Source: Adiantum capillus-veneris
Taxonomy: Eukaryota > Streptophyta > Polypodiopsida > Polypodiales > Pteridaceae
DNA: 64,000 nucleotides
NCBI GenBank assembly: GCA_014529385.2
Contig: CM043942.1
Span: 34,019,969 to 34,083,968, forward strand
Direction: 5' to 3'
Shown: in pieces, positions 44,304 through 54,899 of the stretch
Position numbering within the stretch: position 1 is the stretch's first letter
Layout of the letters: every line of letters starts with the position of its first letter
Notes under the pieces: model-generated
Told to the model about the DNA's origin: nothing
Seen by the model: the letters and a program-made list of their open reading frames with translations, nothing else
Databases searched by the model: none
Position numbers and translations under genes: made by a program

Positions 44304-45407
44304 GATCCCCAACCCGCCAATGCCAAGATCAGGATGGGATCCTTGACAGGCTCTAGGTTTGATAAAAATCAGAGTCTCTAAACAAGAAAAATCCAAGGAA
44401 TAGACCTTTACCATTAACAATGGCTTGGGTCTATAGCCTTAGAGGAAGACCTAGTTCTGTCTTGCACTGGAAACGAGACAAGGTATTAAAAGTCAAAAAA
44501 ACTATTTCGGCCCTATAACTGCCACAATTGGGCTAAGGTATCCTCAACCAACGCTTTTTTCCCCCTAACAGATGTGAGGGCAGAGCCCGCTGGTGGACTC
44601 CTCTTCCAAGTGAAGAATTTTTCTAAACGTTTTAGTGCGCAGGGATGGATAGTTACCTGACTAATGAGGTCCACCCGTCCATGATTGACAACCTTAGTCA
44701 ATCCCCACTTACCACCCCGCACTCACACATGATTCTTTTGTTATTTAATTACTACCACGTTCTTATCACAATCAAAATAATAATTTGTTTTATCCTTCAT
44801 AACAGGATTTTATTAAAACAGCCCTTGAAAATAGTATTGAAAACATTCTTTTAACAAACACACATCTTTAAACTTAAGACACGATACTGTCAATCAAAAC
44901 ATTGTCCATAATAACCAGGATCAGTACTCTTCTTGTCTCAAGATCACCTAAGGGTGAAAAAACGGCACCCATTCCTTATTTATAAAAACCGGGGTGGAAA
45001 AAGCCATCATCCAAAGTCCGGGTGCCTATACACCAAACCAGTTACCCATACAACCGGGCGGCTCCCCTAGGATAAAAAAACGATATACTAACTTATATAG
45101 AAACATCAAGATATGACACGGAGTAGAAACTCAACGTTCATGGGGGTAACCGACTTATCCATGGCTAGAAAGCCATCATTATCATCAAAATATACCAAGG
45201 AGTCGGAGGTGTCTTGAGACAAGCTGTCTTAAGGATGATCAATCATATCTTCCTTAGTTCAATCAGTTTTAACCCAAACAATTCTTTCCTACATTATAAA
45301 CAAATGCACGATAGAATTTACCTTTCGTTTTTTGGTCAATACTCCTTTTCTGATTCTTACTCACTCCTTACGTATGCAATGCTAACTTATAAAAGAACTT
45401 AAACTAT

Positions 45408-45605
45408 TTAAAGACTTAATTCAATAATAGGAAACCCACCTGAGATTGATCGGCCATCTGCTGATTGCTGCGTTGGCGCCTGAAGACTCTCCTCCGCAGG
45501 CCTACTACTAGACCCGGCTTTGTCATCGTGCGACGCTCTAGTTCGTTTTGGAGCTACGTCCTCATCATTAGATGTAGGATTGACTCGGTTCCTTTTAGGT
45601 GTCAT
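45408..45605 (-). CDS. Short basic reading frame inside the 3.84-kb element
   Basis: 65 codons with NLS-like clusters (TPKRNRVNPTS, PKRTRASHDDK) and a Ser/Gln-rich middle. It is about 2 kb downstream of the minus-strand TATA box, beyond an AT-rich leader that could be an intron. Could be a gag N-terminus, a small accessory protein or chance. Confidence 0.3.
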   Translation of the reverse strand: MTPKRNRVNPTSNDEDVAPKRTRASHDDKAGSSSRPAEESLQAPTQQSADGRSISGGFPIIELSL

Positions 45606-46129
45606 AACTTCTTATTCCTTATAAAAAGGACGTCTAATCATTAGGTAAATTATCGAAAATCTAGATGCAACCTTTGTATTCAACCGTAACCCATCCAAGA
45701 TTAAAAGTCTTAATTGGTAAATTCTTGACCTAGTAATTTCTTATTTGCCTATATCGGCATGATAACTTTTTCCACAACTTTTCTTATAATTTTCTATATC
45801 TTTTTCCTAATTTCCCCATCAAATCTTAAGCTTGGAATCTACTTATTTTGAGCTTAATATTTATTCTATTTATTTTATCTCAAAGATTTCATTTCCTCAG
45901 CTTTATATCACAGGTATACACTTACTCTAATTTTCCTAAAAACTTTTGACCGCAAAGTCTATTTATTTTAATTATTTTTTGACAAAAAATAGGACTTTTA
46001 GTCAATTATAATATTCTAAACTTACTAATAAATTATGGTATAGTTATCTCAAGTAGATAAGGATATTTTTGACCTCTGGTAATTATCTTATTGATTTCCA
46101 ACTTAATTATATAATTTTCATCTTCAATT

Positions 46130-47230
46130 TTCAGCTAAAATTAGGATAATTTGACTTAAACAAATATTTATACTACTTTTCTAATCTTGAAATACTTTTA
46201 ACAACATTTTCATCATGTAATCTAGCTCTGATAAATAGCATGTAATCATGGCACATGATTGACTAATTTCCCCCTTTAGTTTTTAGCTAGAATTATTATA
46301 ATTTGACTTAGATAAATATATATACTAATTTTCTAACCTTGAAATAATTATCACAGCTTCTTTATCTGATAATCTAGCTATGATAAATAGCATGTAATCA
46401 TGGCACATGATTTACTAATTTCCCCCTTTAATTTACCCTCAATAATAGTGGTTTTCTATTCGGATTTTTGTGTAAAATAATTATCTACGGTTAAGATAAT
46501 TATACGATATACTTAAGATATAATTTACCTCTGATAATTATCTCAAATCTTTTTGGATTAATTTGCTAATTTTTCTCTAAAAACAAGATAATTTTATTGA
46601 GATAATTAGGTAAACTAATTATCTGAGGTTAACATAATTATCATGGATTCCTTAGGATGTGATTAACCTCTAGTAATTATCTTAAAGCATTTTGAATCAA
46701 TTTGCTATTTTCCCCCTTTTAATTTTTCATAAAAACAATGTAATTTTGCTAAGATAATTAGGTAAACTAATTATCTGAGGTTAACATAATTATCACGGGT
46801 TTCCTAAGATGTAATTAACCTTTGATAAATAACTCAAAGCATTTTGAATCAATTTGATATTTTCTCCCTTTTAATTTGTTGTAAAATCAGTGTAATTCTG
46901 CTAAGATAATTAGGTAAACTAATTATCTGATGTTAAAATAATTATCACGGGTTTCTTAAGATGTAATTAACTTTTGATAAATAAATCAAAACATTTTGAA
47001 TGAATTTGCTATTTTTCCCCTTTTAAATTGTCCTAAAATCAGTGTAAACTAATTATCAAAAGGGTAAATCAGGGTAAACTAATTATCTGAGGCTAACATA
47101 ATTATGACGGGTTCCCTAAGATGTGATTAACCTCTGATAGTTATTTTGAAATATTTTGAATTGATTTGATAATTTTCCCCTTTGTTTTTCTCTAAAAAAC
47201 AGTGTAATTATGCTTAATTAATTATGAAAA
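46130..47230. repeat. AT-rich tandem repeats, unit about 152 bp, six to seven copies
   Basis: The phrase ggtaaactaattatctgagg recurs at about 46609, 46761, 46913 and 47073 (periods 152, 152, 160), with more diverged units before 46610. Each unit also carries gatgtaattaacctctgata and cccccttttaattt variants. Confidence 0.9.
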
Positions 47231-48156
47231 TTAGTCAAAAAATTATAAGATAATTTTCCCAACTTAAAGATAGTATAACACAGCTCTGATAATTATCTCA
47301 ACTTAATCTAAACTTAATTAGTATAACTCCCATTAATTTATAGTTAAAATGAATAATTTCAGCCCTAATATGATATAATAATTAATTTTTTTAATATCCC
47401 TAAGCTTAATCACAATAATCAGCAGAGAATATTAAATTAAGAGAGGATTTATGAGTATACATAGGATTAATCTTTAATTTATTAAGAAAATAGGTTAACC
47501 TAGCTTTGCTAATTAAGAAGGATTATGCTAATTACCGTTTCATTAACCAACTAGAGCTTGATCTCTAGTGATTTTTTCATAGCGGTCTCTCTAGATGAGA
47601 GAGAGTAGGCTAAGGCTCCGAGTCTGTCTGAAATTGTGAAGCAAGGGTCATATTTATAGGTTTCTGGGCTCCCATTGGCTAGAAAATGGCAGTAACTTGC
47701 ATCCCAAGCAGCCCTACATGTCAAAAAACGCCCCCTGCTGCTAAATTTAGTCCGAGAGAGTTCATCATTACCCCACACAGCCCCCAAGATACACATAATT
47801 GATTTCTACTAGTTTGTTGACTTTTGAATGATTAATTTTGGAAACATCTGCAATTTCTAGAACCTTGGGATAAAAAAGTCTTTAGCAGTAATAATTAATG
47901 AAACCATTCACTTCTACTTAACTAATTAAGTTCATAGTGTAACCTTTCAGAGCCCATAACTTTTCCAGATTTTATCGGAATTCTGTTGTGAAAATTTCTA
48001 GCCCAAGGTTCGTTGTGCTTAAGATTCCAAAAATACCAATATTTGCCACAGTCAGACAATTCTACATTGCTTTTTCAATAATCATATCAGTTTGATTAAG
48101 CTTTATACAATCTTTAAGGTTTCAGAAACTGAAAACCTTACAGATTACCTGAAGAG

Positions 48157-48560
48157 ATGGCCGAATACATCAACTCTCAATGGCTTGGTATTATTAACGA
48201 AGTAATCCATCACACCATGGTTGCTTTCTGCATCACGTTCCATCAAGGGGCTAGACGAAATGACAAGCCCATGGAAAACAAAGACAAAAATGATGCAAAG
48301 GGGAAAACCAATGCTCAAAATTCTTTGCACGACACTACCAGCAACAACAACAACAATCGGTCCAAGGAGAAGGGAGTTTACAAAGGCAAAAACAAACTCT
48401 CTCTTGAAGAGCTTGAAGCTTTTTGCAAGGACCATAAGTGTTTCAATTGTGAGGAGCAAGGACATGGTTATCATTCTTGCCCCAAAAAGAATGCTCACAA
48501 TGAGACTCCTAGGGCTTCCACCATCGAAGCTCCAAAAGAGGATGCTCATTGCAAAGGATC
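48157..48560 (+). pseudogene. Chromovirus gag C-terminus with zinc knuckle
   Basis: Reads MAEYINSQWLGIINEVIHHTMVAF, an Asn/Lys-rich linker (NAQNSLHDTTSNNNNNRSKEK) and the CCHC knuckle CFNCEEQGHGYHSC. It is open into protease. The Met at 48157 is internal to the original gag; the true start is before the 3.84-kb insertion. Confidence 0.85.
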
Positions 48561-48589
48561 ATCACTTTCCTATGCTTGGGGAAAGGTAA

Positions 48590-50422
48590 GAGAGCATGAT
48601 GCCTTCGTCTTGTTTGACCCTGGCTCTACTCACAAATTCATATCAAAGGAGTTGGCCACCAAGTTGGGAATTCAAGCTTTCAAGATGGGAGATACGATAA
48701 TGGTTGACACAACTTATAAGGGACAACAAGCCTCCTTTACTCCCTTGATTGGGAAGTTGAGGCTTCATGTCCAAAGCTATGCCGACAAAGAATACTTTTT
48801 CATCTCTCCTCTCCAACATGAGGATGCTATCCTAGGGGCGTCATGGTTTGATCGCATGGTTGTCAATATGAAGTTCCCTGAAAGGAGAATCTACTTCACC
48901 TACAGGGGAAAGAACATGTATATAGATGCTAGTGAGCGTGGTCGCACTATTCCACTTGTAAATCCTTCTACTTTTGATAAGTCAATGAAGAGCTCAGTTT
49001 ATGCGTACATGATTTTTTTCAAAGAGTCTCTAAAAGATCCTAATGTTTCATCAAATGTAAATGGTAGGAATCAAGAAGAGTTAGACTTGTCTAATTTTCT
49101 AAAAGGATTCCAAGATGTGTTCATTGATGATATCCCTATGGACTTACCTCCAAAACGAGGGGATGATGACCATCACATTGAGCTCCTTCCAGGAAGCTCA
49201 CCTCCTAACAAGCCTCCTTATCGAGTCTCACAAGCTCAACAAGAGGAGATCATGAGACAAGTACAGGAATTGGTAGACAAGGGTATGGTGAGGCCTAGTT
49301 CCTTTCCCTTTTGTTCTCCAGTTCTTTTAGTGCAAAAGAAAGATGGTACATACCGTATGTGTGTGGACTATCGAGCATTAAACCATATCACTATCAAAAA
49401 TAGATTTCTCGTGCCTCGGGTAGAAGATCTATTTGATAAGCTACAAGGCTCTAACTACTTCAATAGGATTGACCTTAAAAGTGGCTATCATCAAATAAGG
49501 ATAGTGGATGAAGATATCCTAAAGACCGGTTTGCACAACGTTTGTTCTTTATGAATATCTAGTCATGCCTTTTGGTTTGACTAATGCACCAGCTACGTTC
49601 AATCGTTTAATGGAGAAAATTTTTAGACCTTATCACAAATTCACTAGGGTGTTCTTCAATGACATCATCATCTACTCCAAGTCTTTGGAGGAACATAAGC
49701 AACATCTCCAAGTGATTTTTCAAGCATTGAGGGAAAACAAGCTTTTTTTCAACCAAAAGAAAAGCAGATTTTTCCTTCAAGAGATTCAATACCTAGGTCA
49801 TATTATCTCTCAAGATAGTATCCCTATGGATCCATCAAAGTTAGAGGTAATAAAAGAATGGCCTAATCCAAGGAATCTACATGAGCTAAGAAGCTTTATT
49901 GGTATGTGCACATACTATAGACACTTCATAGAAAAATTCTCTCAAATAGCAGGACCACTACACGACTTAACTAAGAAGAACGTTAAGTATTTATGGACTG
50001 CTAAGGAGAAAATTGCTTTTGATAAGCTCAAGGAGAAGCTTACCTCCCAACTAGTCCTCATGCTTCCGAATCTCTCAAAGACATTTGAGGTCCAATGAAA
50101 TGCTTGTGGTGATTGCCTTGGAGCAGTTTTGCTTCAAGAAGGGCATGCCATAGCATATGAGCTCAATATGGATGAACAAGTCTTGGGCATTTATGAAAAA
50201 GAGATTTTAGCTATTTTACATGCCCTAGATACATGGAAGCACTACCTATTGGGGACTCTGTTTATCCTACAAACCGACCAACAAAGTCTCAAGTATTTCA
50301 TGACAAAAACCAAGCTTTCTGACAAACAAATGAGGTGGGAAAATTTTCTTTTGCAATTTAATTTCCATATTGCTCACATTGCTGGTAAACACAATCAAGT
50401 GACCGATGCACTTTCACGATGA
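48590..50422 (+). pseudogene. Chromovirus protease, reverse transcriptase and RNase H
   Basis: Protease: AFVLFDPGSTHKFIS (D-P-G-S/T). RT: PVLLVQKKDGTYRMCVDYRALN, IDLKSGYHQIRI, MPFGLTNAPATFNRLM and the catalytic box VFFNDIIIYS, where the first Asp of the usual F-D-D is Asn. RNase H: LGIYEKEILAILHALDTWKHYLLG, TDQQSLKYF and HNQVTDALSR. A frameshift near 49530 and stops at 50096 (within the EVQ-ACG motif, where the catalytic Asp should be) and 50420 divide it. Not functional. Confidence 0.92.
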
Positions 50423-51650
50423 CCAAAAGTTAATGTGGTGTCTATAGCTACTCACAATGATCTATCCTCTATGATAGGTGAGTATTCTACTGACCCTGAC
50501 TTTAGAGACATAATGTCAGTCCTTGCTTTGGGGAAGAAAGAGGAACCATTCACCTTGCAGGATGGTTATCTTCTCCATGGAAATAGGCTATGTGTTACCC
50601 ATTTCCTTCGTGGGGAAGTTATGTATGAATCCCATGCTCCTCCCTACGAGGGGCATAAAGGTATTCAACCTACTCTTCGAGGAGTAGAGACATATTTCTA
50701 TTGGCCTACCATGAATGTGGAAATACAAGAGTATATTTCAAAATGTGTAGTATGCCAAAAGACAAAATATGATAGAGGGAAGAAACCTGGATTACTCCAG
50801 CCATTGCCTATCCCAAATTCACCATGGGAGAGTATATCCATGGATTTCATCTTTGGATTGTCCAAGTCTATCCATGGGAATACGGGAATATGGACATTAA
50901 TCGACAGGTTTAGCAAGGAAGCACACTTTATTCCTGTCAAAAAGAGTACTGAGGCACACCAAATGGCAACTCTCTTCATATCACATATTTTCAAACACCA
51001 TGGATTACCCACATCCATCGTGTCAGATAGAGATCCTAGAATGACCAGTACTTTTTGGAAAGGTCTCTTTGAAAATCTAAAAACACGATTGATTTCTCTT
51101 TGGCCTATCATGCATAAACGGATGGCCAAAGTGAGATATCCAATCTTACGATACTCAATCTACTCAAGAATTATGTTACCGTAGTAGATCAACACTTACA
51201 ATGGAAAAAGCACTTACCTCTTGTAGAGTATGCCTACAATAATACTGTACATACTTCTACGGGAAAAGCACCTTTCGAGATCATTGAGGGAAGACCTAAA
51301 AGTTCCTTTCTACTCAAAGTACATGGGAAGATCTTCGCCGCTGATGAGTATAGCCGTGACCTACAAGAATCTTTTCAAAAGATTAAGGAGGCTATAACCA
51401 TCTCTCAACAAAGGCAAAAAGCTGCTGCTGACAAGCACATAAGGGCCTTATCATTCAAAAAAAATGATTGGATTTTACTTAAGTTTCCTAAGGCTCGATT
51501 AAGGCAAACGATGGGAAAAAATCCTATGGGCCATCAAAAGTAATATGCTAAGCTAGCAAAAAGATACTATGGTCCTTTCCAAATTTTGAAGCCTATCAAT
51601 GAGAGCCTACCAACTCAAGTTGCCCAACCATTGGCTCATACACAATAATT
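50423..51650 (+). pseudogene. Chromovirus integrase
   Basis: H2C2 finger: HAPPYEGHKG ... CVVCQKTK. Catalytic core: SISMDFIFGLSKS (first Asp) and PTSIVSDRDPRMTSTFWK (second Asp). After a frame change near 51080 it continues TDGQSEIANLTILNLL-like (Glu region, degenerate), then LVEYAYNNTVHTSTGKAPFEIIEG and the GPF-type C-terminal segment YYGPFQILKPINE. Confidence 0.88.
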
Positions 51651-51682
51651 TTCATGTGAGCCTACTTAAGCTCTACAAATAA

Positions 51683-51885
51683 GAGCCCCCAAGTGAACCA
51701 ATTATTGAAGACCCTCCCAAAATTGAAGCCCAAGAAGAGGTGCTACAACCCTAAGCTATCCTTCGGCATGAAGACAAGGTACTATGACATGGTAAGATTA
51801 TCCGACGGTATCTTATTAAGTTCAAAAATTATCCTTTTAAAGATCTAGAGGGATGCAAGGAATATAGCTTAAGGATAGTATGAAC
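51683..51885 (+). pseudogene. Chromodomain-like tail of the gypsy integrase
   Basis: Reads EPIIEDPPKIEAQEEVLQP-stop-AILRHEDKVL-stop-HGKIIRRYLIKFKNYPFKD, corresponding to the PE.IL......G.....YLVKWK..P..D pattern of chromovirus integrase chromodomains. Two stops. This is the basis for the chromovirus assignment. Confidence 0.6.
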
Positions 51886-52129
51886 CTTGTCAATGCTTAT
51901 AATGCTACGTTAGAGTAAGCAAATGTACAAATTTCTTTTAAACGATCCATGTTTTTGTCTTATAAGACTAATTCTCTTTTTAATTGTGCACAAATTTAAA
52001 TAGTATGCATGCTTAGAATCATGTTTGTGATGACGATGTCTCTCAGGAAACTATGTCTCCCAAGCACCAAATGGATTAGTCATCCATCTTGGAAAGATGT
52101 CGTAGGGTACAAAGGGATCCTCTACCCAC
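51886..52129. other. Chromovirus 3' untranslated remnant
   Basis: No coding signal; lies between the chromodomain remnant and the Tat LTR. Its continuation after the insertion is 59296-59380. Confidence 0.5.
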
Positions 52130-52989
52130 TGTTGGGCACATTTCTGACACCATGTTTTTTGTAAATTTGTACATATGGACATGACACCCGATGTCAAAAG
52201 GGCGTGTGGGATTTATTTTTGTGGGTTTTTTAGCTTGCTTTAGCAAGCACATGTACATGCACTGCAAGTCGCTAGTATAGTGACAGCTGTAGGGCTACTG
52301 TAAGTGCCTGTGGTGAGTTTTTTGAAGTGAGCCTTGTATATAACTTAAACTCATGTACAAACTAAAAAACGTTCAGCCAAAGTTCAGAAATTTTCAGGTT
52401 TGTGGTTGTTTGGGCTTCTCCATGCTTTCTAATGCAGTTTTTTGCCCCGACTAGCCTTCTCTACGTGTAGTCGTGCTGGGACAGCTTTCTGTTGGCGTCA
52501 ATTTTTTTCATGGCCGCGTATGGAATCAATTTTGGTCATCTTCAGATTTGTCGCCAGTCATTTTTCAAGCTTTAAAGTGCCCCAATTGGAGTTGTGCTCT
52601 TCAGGTAACGACTAGTTCTCTGCAGAGTTATGGCTATGGCAGCCTAGTGGCAAATTGTGTGTAGACAGATTCGGAGGGCATGTATCTATGAATTGTGTAA
52701 TTGATGTTGAAGTTGTGGGTTTGTGATATTTGATTGTGAAAGGAGAGGCTCTTGTCTTCATATGCATTGGTTGGCGTGTGCTATAAATCCGTGCTTTGAT
52801 AGGGTTTTGCTCCTATGTGACATAGTCTCTTGGGTGGGCGACGGCCAATAAATTCCCAAGGGGACTACTCCTATTGGACTTGTGGTGTTTCAAAAGGACT
52901 TTGAAAAGCTTTTGGTGTCTTTTAATTCTCTTTCAACGCTCTTGGGTGACATCGCTATAGAGGTGTTTCAATTTGCTTGTTTCGCAACA
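52130..52989 (+). repeat. Tat-like 5' LTR (860 bp)
   Basis: Starts TGTTGGGCACATTTCTGAC and ends CGCAACA. Matches 58409-59295. Confidence 0.93.
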
Positions 52990-52995
52990 GTGTTT

Positions 52996-53013
52996 TGGTG
53001 CCCCCACTGAGGA
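52996..53013 (+). promoter_or_regulatory. Tat-like primer binding site
   Basis: TGGTGCCCCCACTGAGGA a few bases inside the LTR resembles the TGGCGACTCCACTGGGGA-type sites of plant gypsy elements; tRNA identity not determined. Confidence 0.65.
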
Positions 53014-53046
53014 ATCGCTTCAAGTTACCTTCAGTTTATAGGTTTT

Positions 53047-53900
53047 AGAAGACACGGCATTTAATTTTCCAGAGTTTAGTGGGAAATCAAATGAAATTTC
53101 TAAAAGTTTCATTGAGAGAATGAAGTTTGCTTGCCTTCTTGCTGACAAGCAAGACCCAGCGTTGGTGCTACGAATCTTCTACTTCTGTTTGAAGGGAGAT
53201 GCTAGGGAATGGTTGAAAGGCTACGAAAAGGAGCTACAATCAGCCCAACCTCCTCAAGTCATGACTTATGAAATGGTAAGGCATGATTTTCTTACACACT
53301 TTCAACAGGTGGAAGACCCACAAAAGGTATGGCAGTCTATTCAAGGCTTGGTACAGGGTGAAGGCCAAACCATAGTAGACTTTGTAAAGGCGTTCAATGC
53401 ATTGTGGACAAAGTGGTGTACATCTTTGGGGGCTGAAATTTCTCCAGCCATGTTGAAAAAGGACAGGTTTCTTACAAGCTTGAGGAATAACCTACGCTTG
53501 AAGGTAGAGCTTAAGCAGCCAAGGACCTTTGAGGAGGCAGTTGAAATTGCAAAGAATAAAGAATGGAAATCAGAGTGTCTTCATCAACTTGGAATCAATG
53601 TCGATCCAAAGCTTGAAGTGAAAGCGGTAGAGAAACCAAGGGTCCTCATCAGGGAGCCAGGTTATGATCAACAAGCTTCTCATCAGCAAGAGGTGGTAGG
53701 TCTTATGAAGAATCTTAGTGTGCATATGATGGGAGGTGGAAGAGGTCAAAGTTATGGATATGGACGTGGTTATGGAAGAAATGAGGGTTATACAGGTGGT
53801 AGAGGAAGAGGCATGGCTGGAAGAGGGGATGTTTCAATGCTACAATTGTGGTGAATGGGGTCATAAAAGCCCTCAATGTGACAAGCCAAAGAGAATGGGT
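53047..53900 (+). pseudogene. Tat-like gag with zinc knuckle
   Basis: Begins before the first Met with EDTAFNFPEFSGKSNEISKSFIERM and continues FYFCLKGDAREWLKGYEKEL, VRHDFLTHFQQVEDPQKVWQ and FLTSLRNNLRLKVELKQP, the retrotransposon capsid fold. Then comes a Gly/Arg/Tyr-rich stretch (GRGYGRNEGYTGGRGRG) and, after a frame change near 53820, the knuckle CYNCGEWGHKSPQC. Confidence 0.85.
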
Positions 53901-53912
53901 GGTGACATGTTT

Positions 53913-54150
53913 CCTCTTCCTCCACAAATTCCTTCTCGAGCTCAAGATTATGGTATTGAGATTAAAGGGGAAGCAGGACCGAGTGGATTGACAGCAGAAG
54001 AAAAGGGCAAAACAAAAGTGGTAAGCATAATCCTCTTCCTCCACAAATTCCTTCTCGAGCTCAAGATTATGGTATTGAGATTAAAGGGGAAGCAGGACCG
54101 AGTGGATTGACAGCAGAAGAAAAGGGCAAAACAAAAGTGGTAAGCATAAT
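53913..54150. repeat. 119-bp tandem duplication in Tat-like gag
   Basis: 53913-54031 is repeated essentially exactly at 54032-54150. As 119 is not a multiple of three it shifts the frame. Confidence 0.95.
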
Positions 54151-54230
54151 CCGTTTGGAGAAGAAAGAGGATGATTTGGGAGCTATGGTCATGCCTGTAG
54201 GTAAGAGGGTTACAAGAGATCATGACATGA

Positions 54231-54839
54231 GTGATGCAAGTACCAGCCATAAAAGAGGGAAACAGGTTGAAACAGGTACATGTAAAGAGAAGAAGAAGAG
54301 AAAGCCCAGGAAACATTACAATGCATCTGACTTTCCTTTGGGGGGAAAGGCAACCAAATTATAGTTTAAGGGCTGATTTGGTGGGTAGAAAGGCTGATGT
54401 TACCTTTGGGCAACTCATGGAGATGTGTCCCAAGTTAAAGAGGCAATGGAATCACGTAGTCAACCCCATGAAGAAGGAGCCTGCAAGGGGGTCAGTGAGA
54501 GTCTTGTCTTTGAATGAGCTACCTGATATATGTCCTACTATGGATGCGTGGCATAAGAGGAAGTGCATTCGAGAGGCTTATATTGATGGAGGTTCACAGG
54601 TATGTGTTATTACTCAAGCTTGTGTATCAAAGTTGGGACTCAACATGGTGAAGAATTCAGGTTTTCGCATAAAGCTTGCCAACCAATCAATGGTGAGGTG
54701 CTTGGGAGTTGTAAAGGACTTGGAGGTGGATGTATTTGATGTTAAAGTGCTGGTCAATTGCCATGTTATGCCCGCGGGTATTGGTGCTTTCCCTCCCATC
54801 CTTGGAAGACCATGGTTACAGGCAACCAAAGCTATATAG
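54231..54839 (+). pseudogene. Tat-like aspartic protease region
   Basis: REAYIDGGSQVCVITQACVSKLGL (D-G-G-S active site) and the flap/C-terminal stretch FPPILGRPWLQATKA, ending at a TAG. Confidence 0.8.
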
Positions 54840-54899
54840 GATTGGGGACATGGTACCATCACTCTCTACAATAGAAGGGGTGATAAGAAGAGGTTTGAC

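Larger units (their letters stand above)
44294..48147 (-). mobile_element. 3.84-kb TG...CA element with GATTA target duplication; probable solo long LTR
   Basis: The insertion 44299-48142 starts TGTGAGATCCCC and ends CCTTACA, and gatta flanks it exactly (44294-44298, 48143-48147). No second copy of either end is seen inside, so it is best read as a single very long LTR left by recombination. The minus strand carries a good TATA box (CCTATAAATA, about 47651-47660), suggesting minus orientation with its 5' end at 48142. A terminal-repeat-less derivative is the alternative. Apart from a 65-codon basic frame (45408-45605) there is no coding content. Confidence 0.75.

Noticed and set aside
48145-48549. 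134-aa membrane-like minus-strand frame
   Set aside because: Antisense shadow of the gag and knuckle region of the chromovirus.
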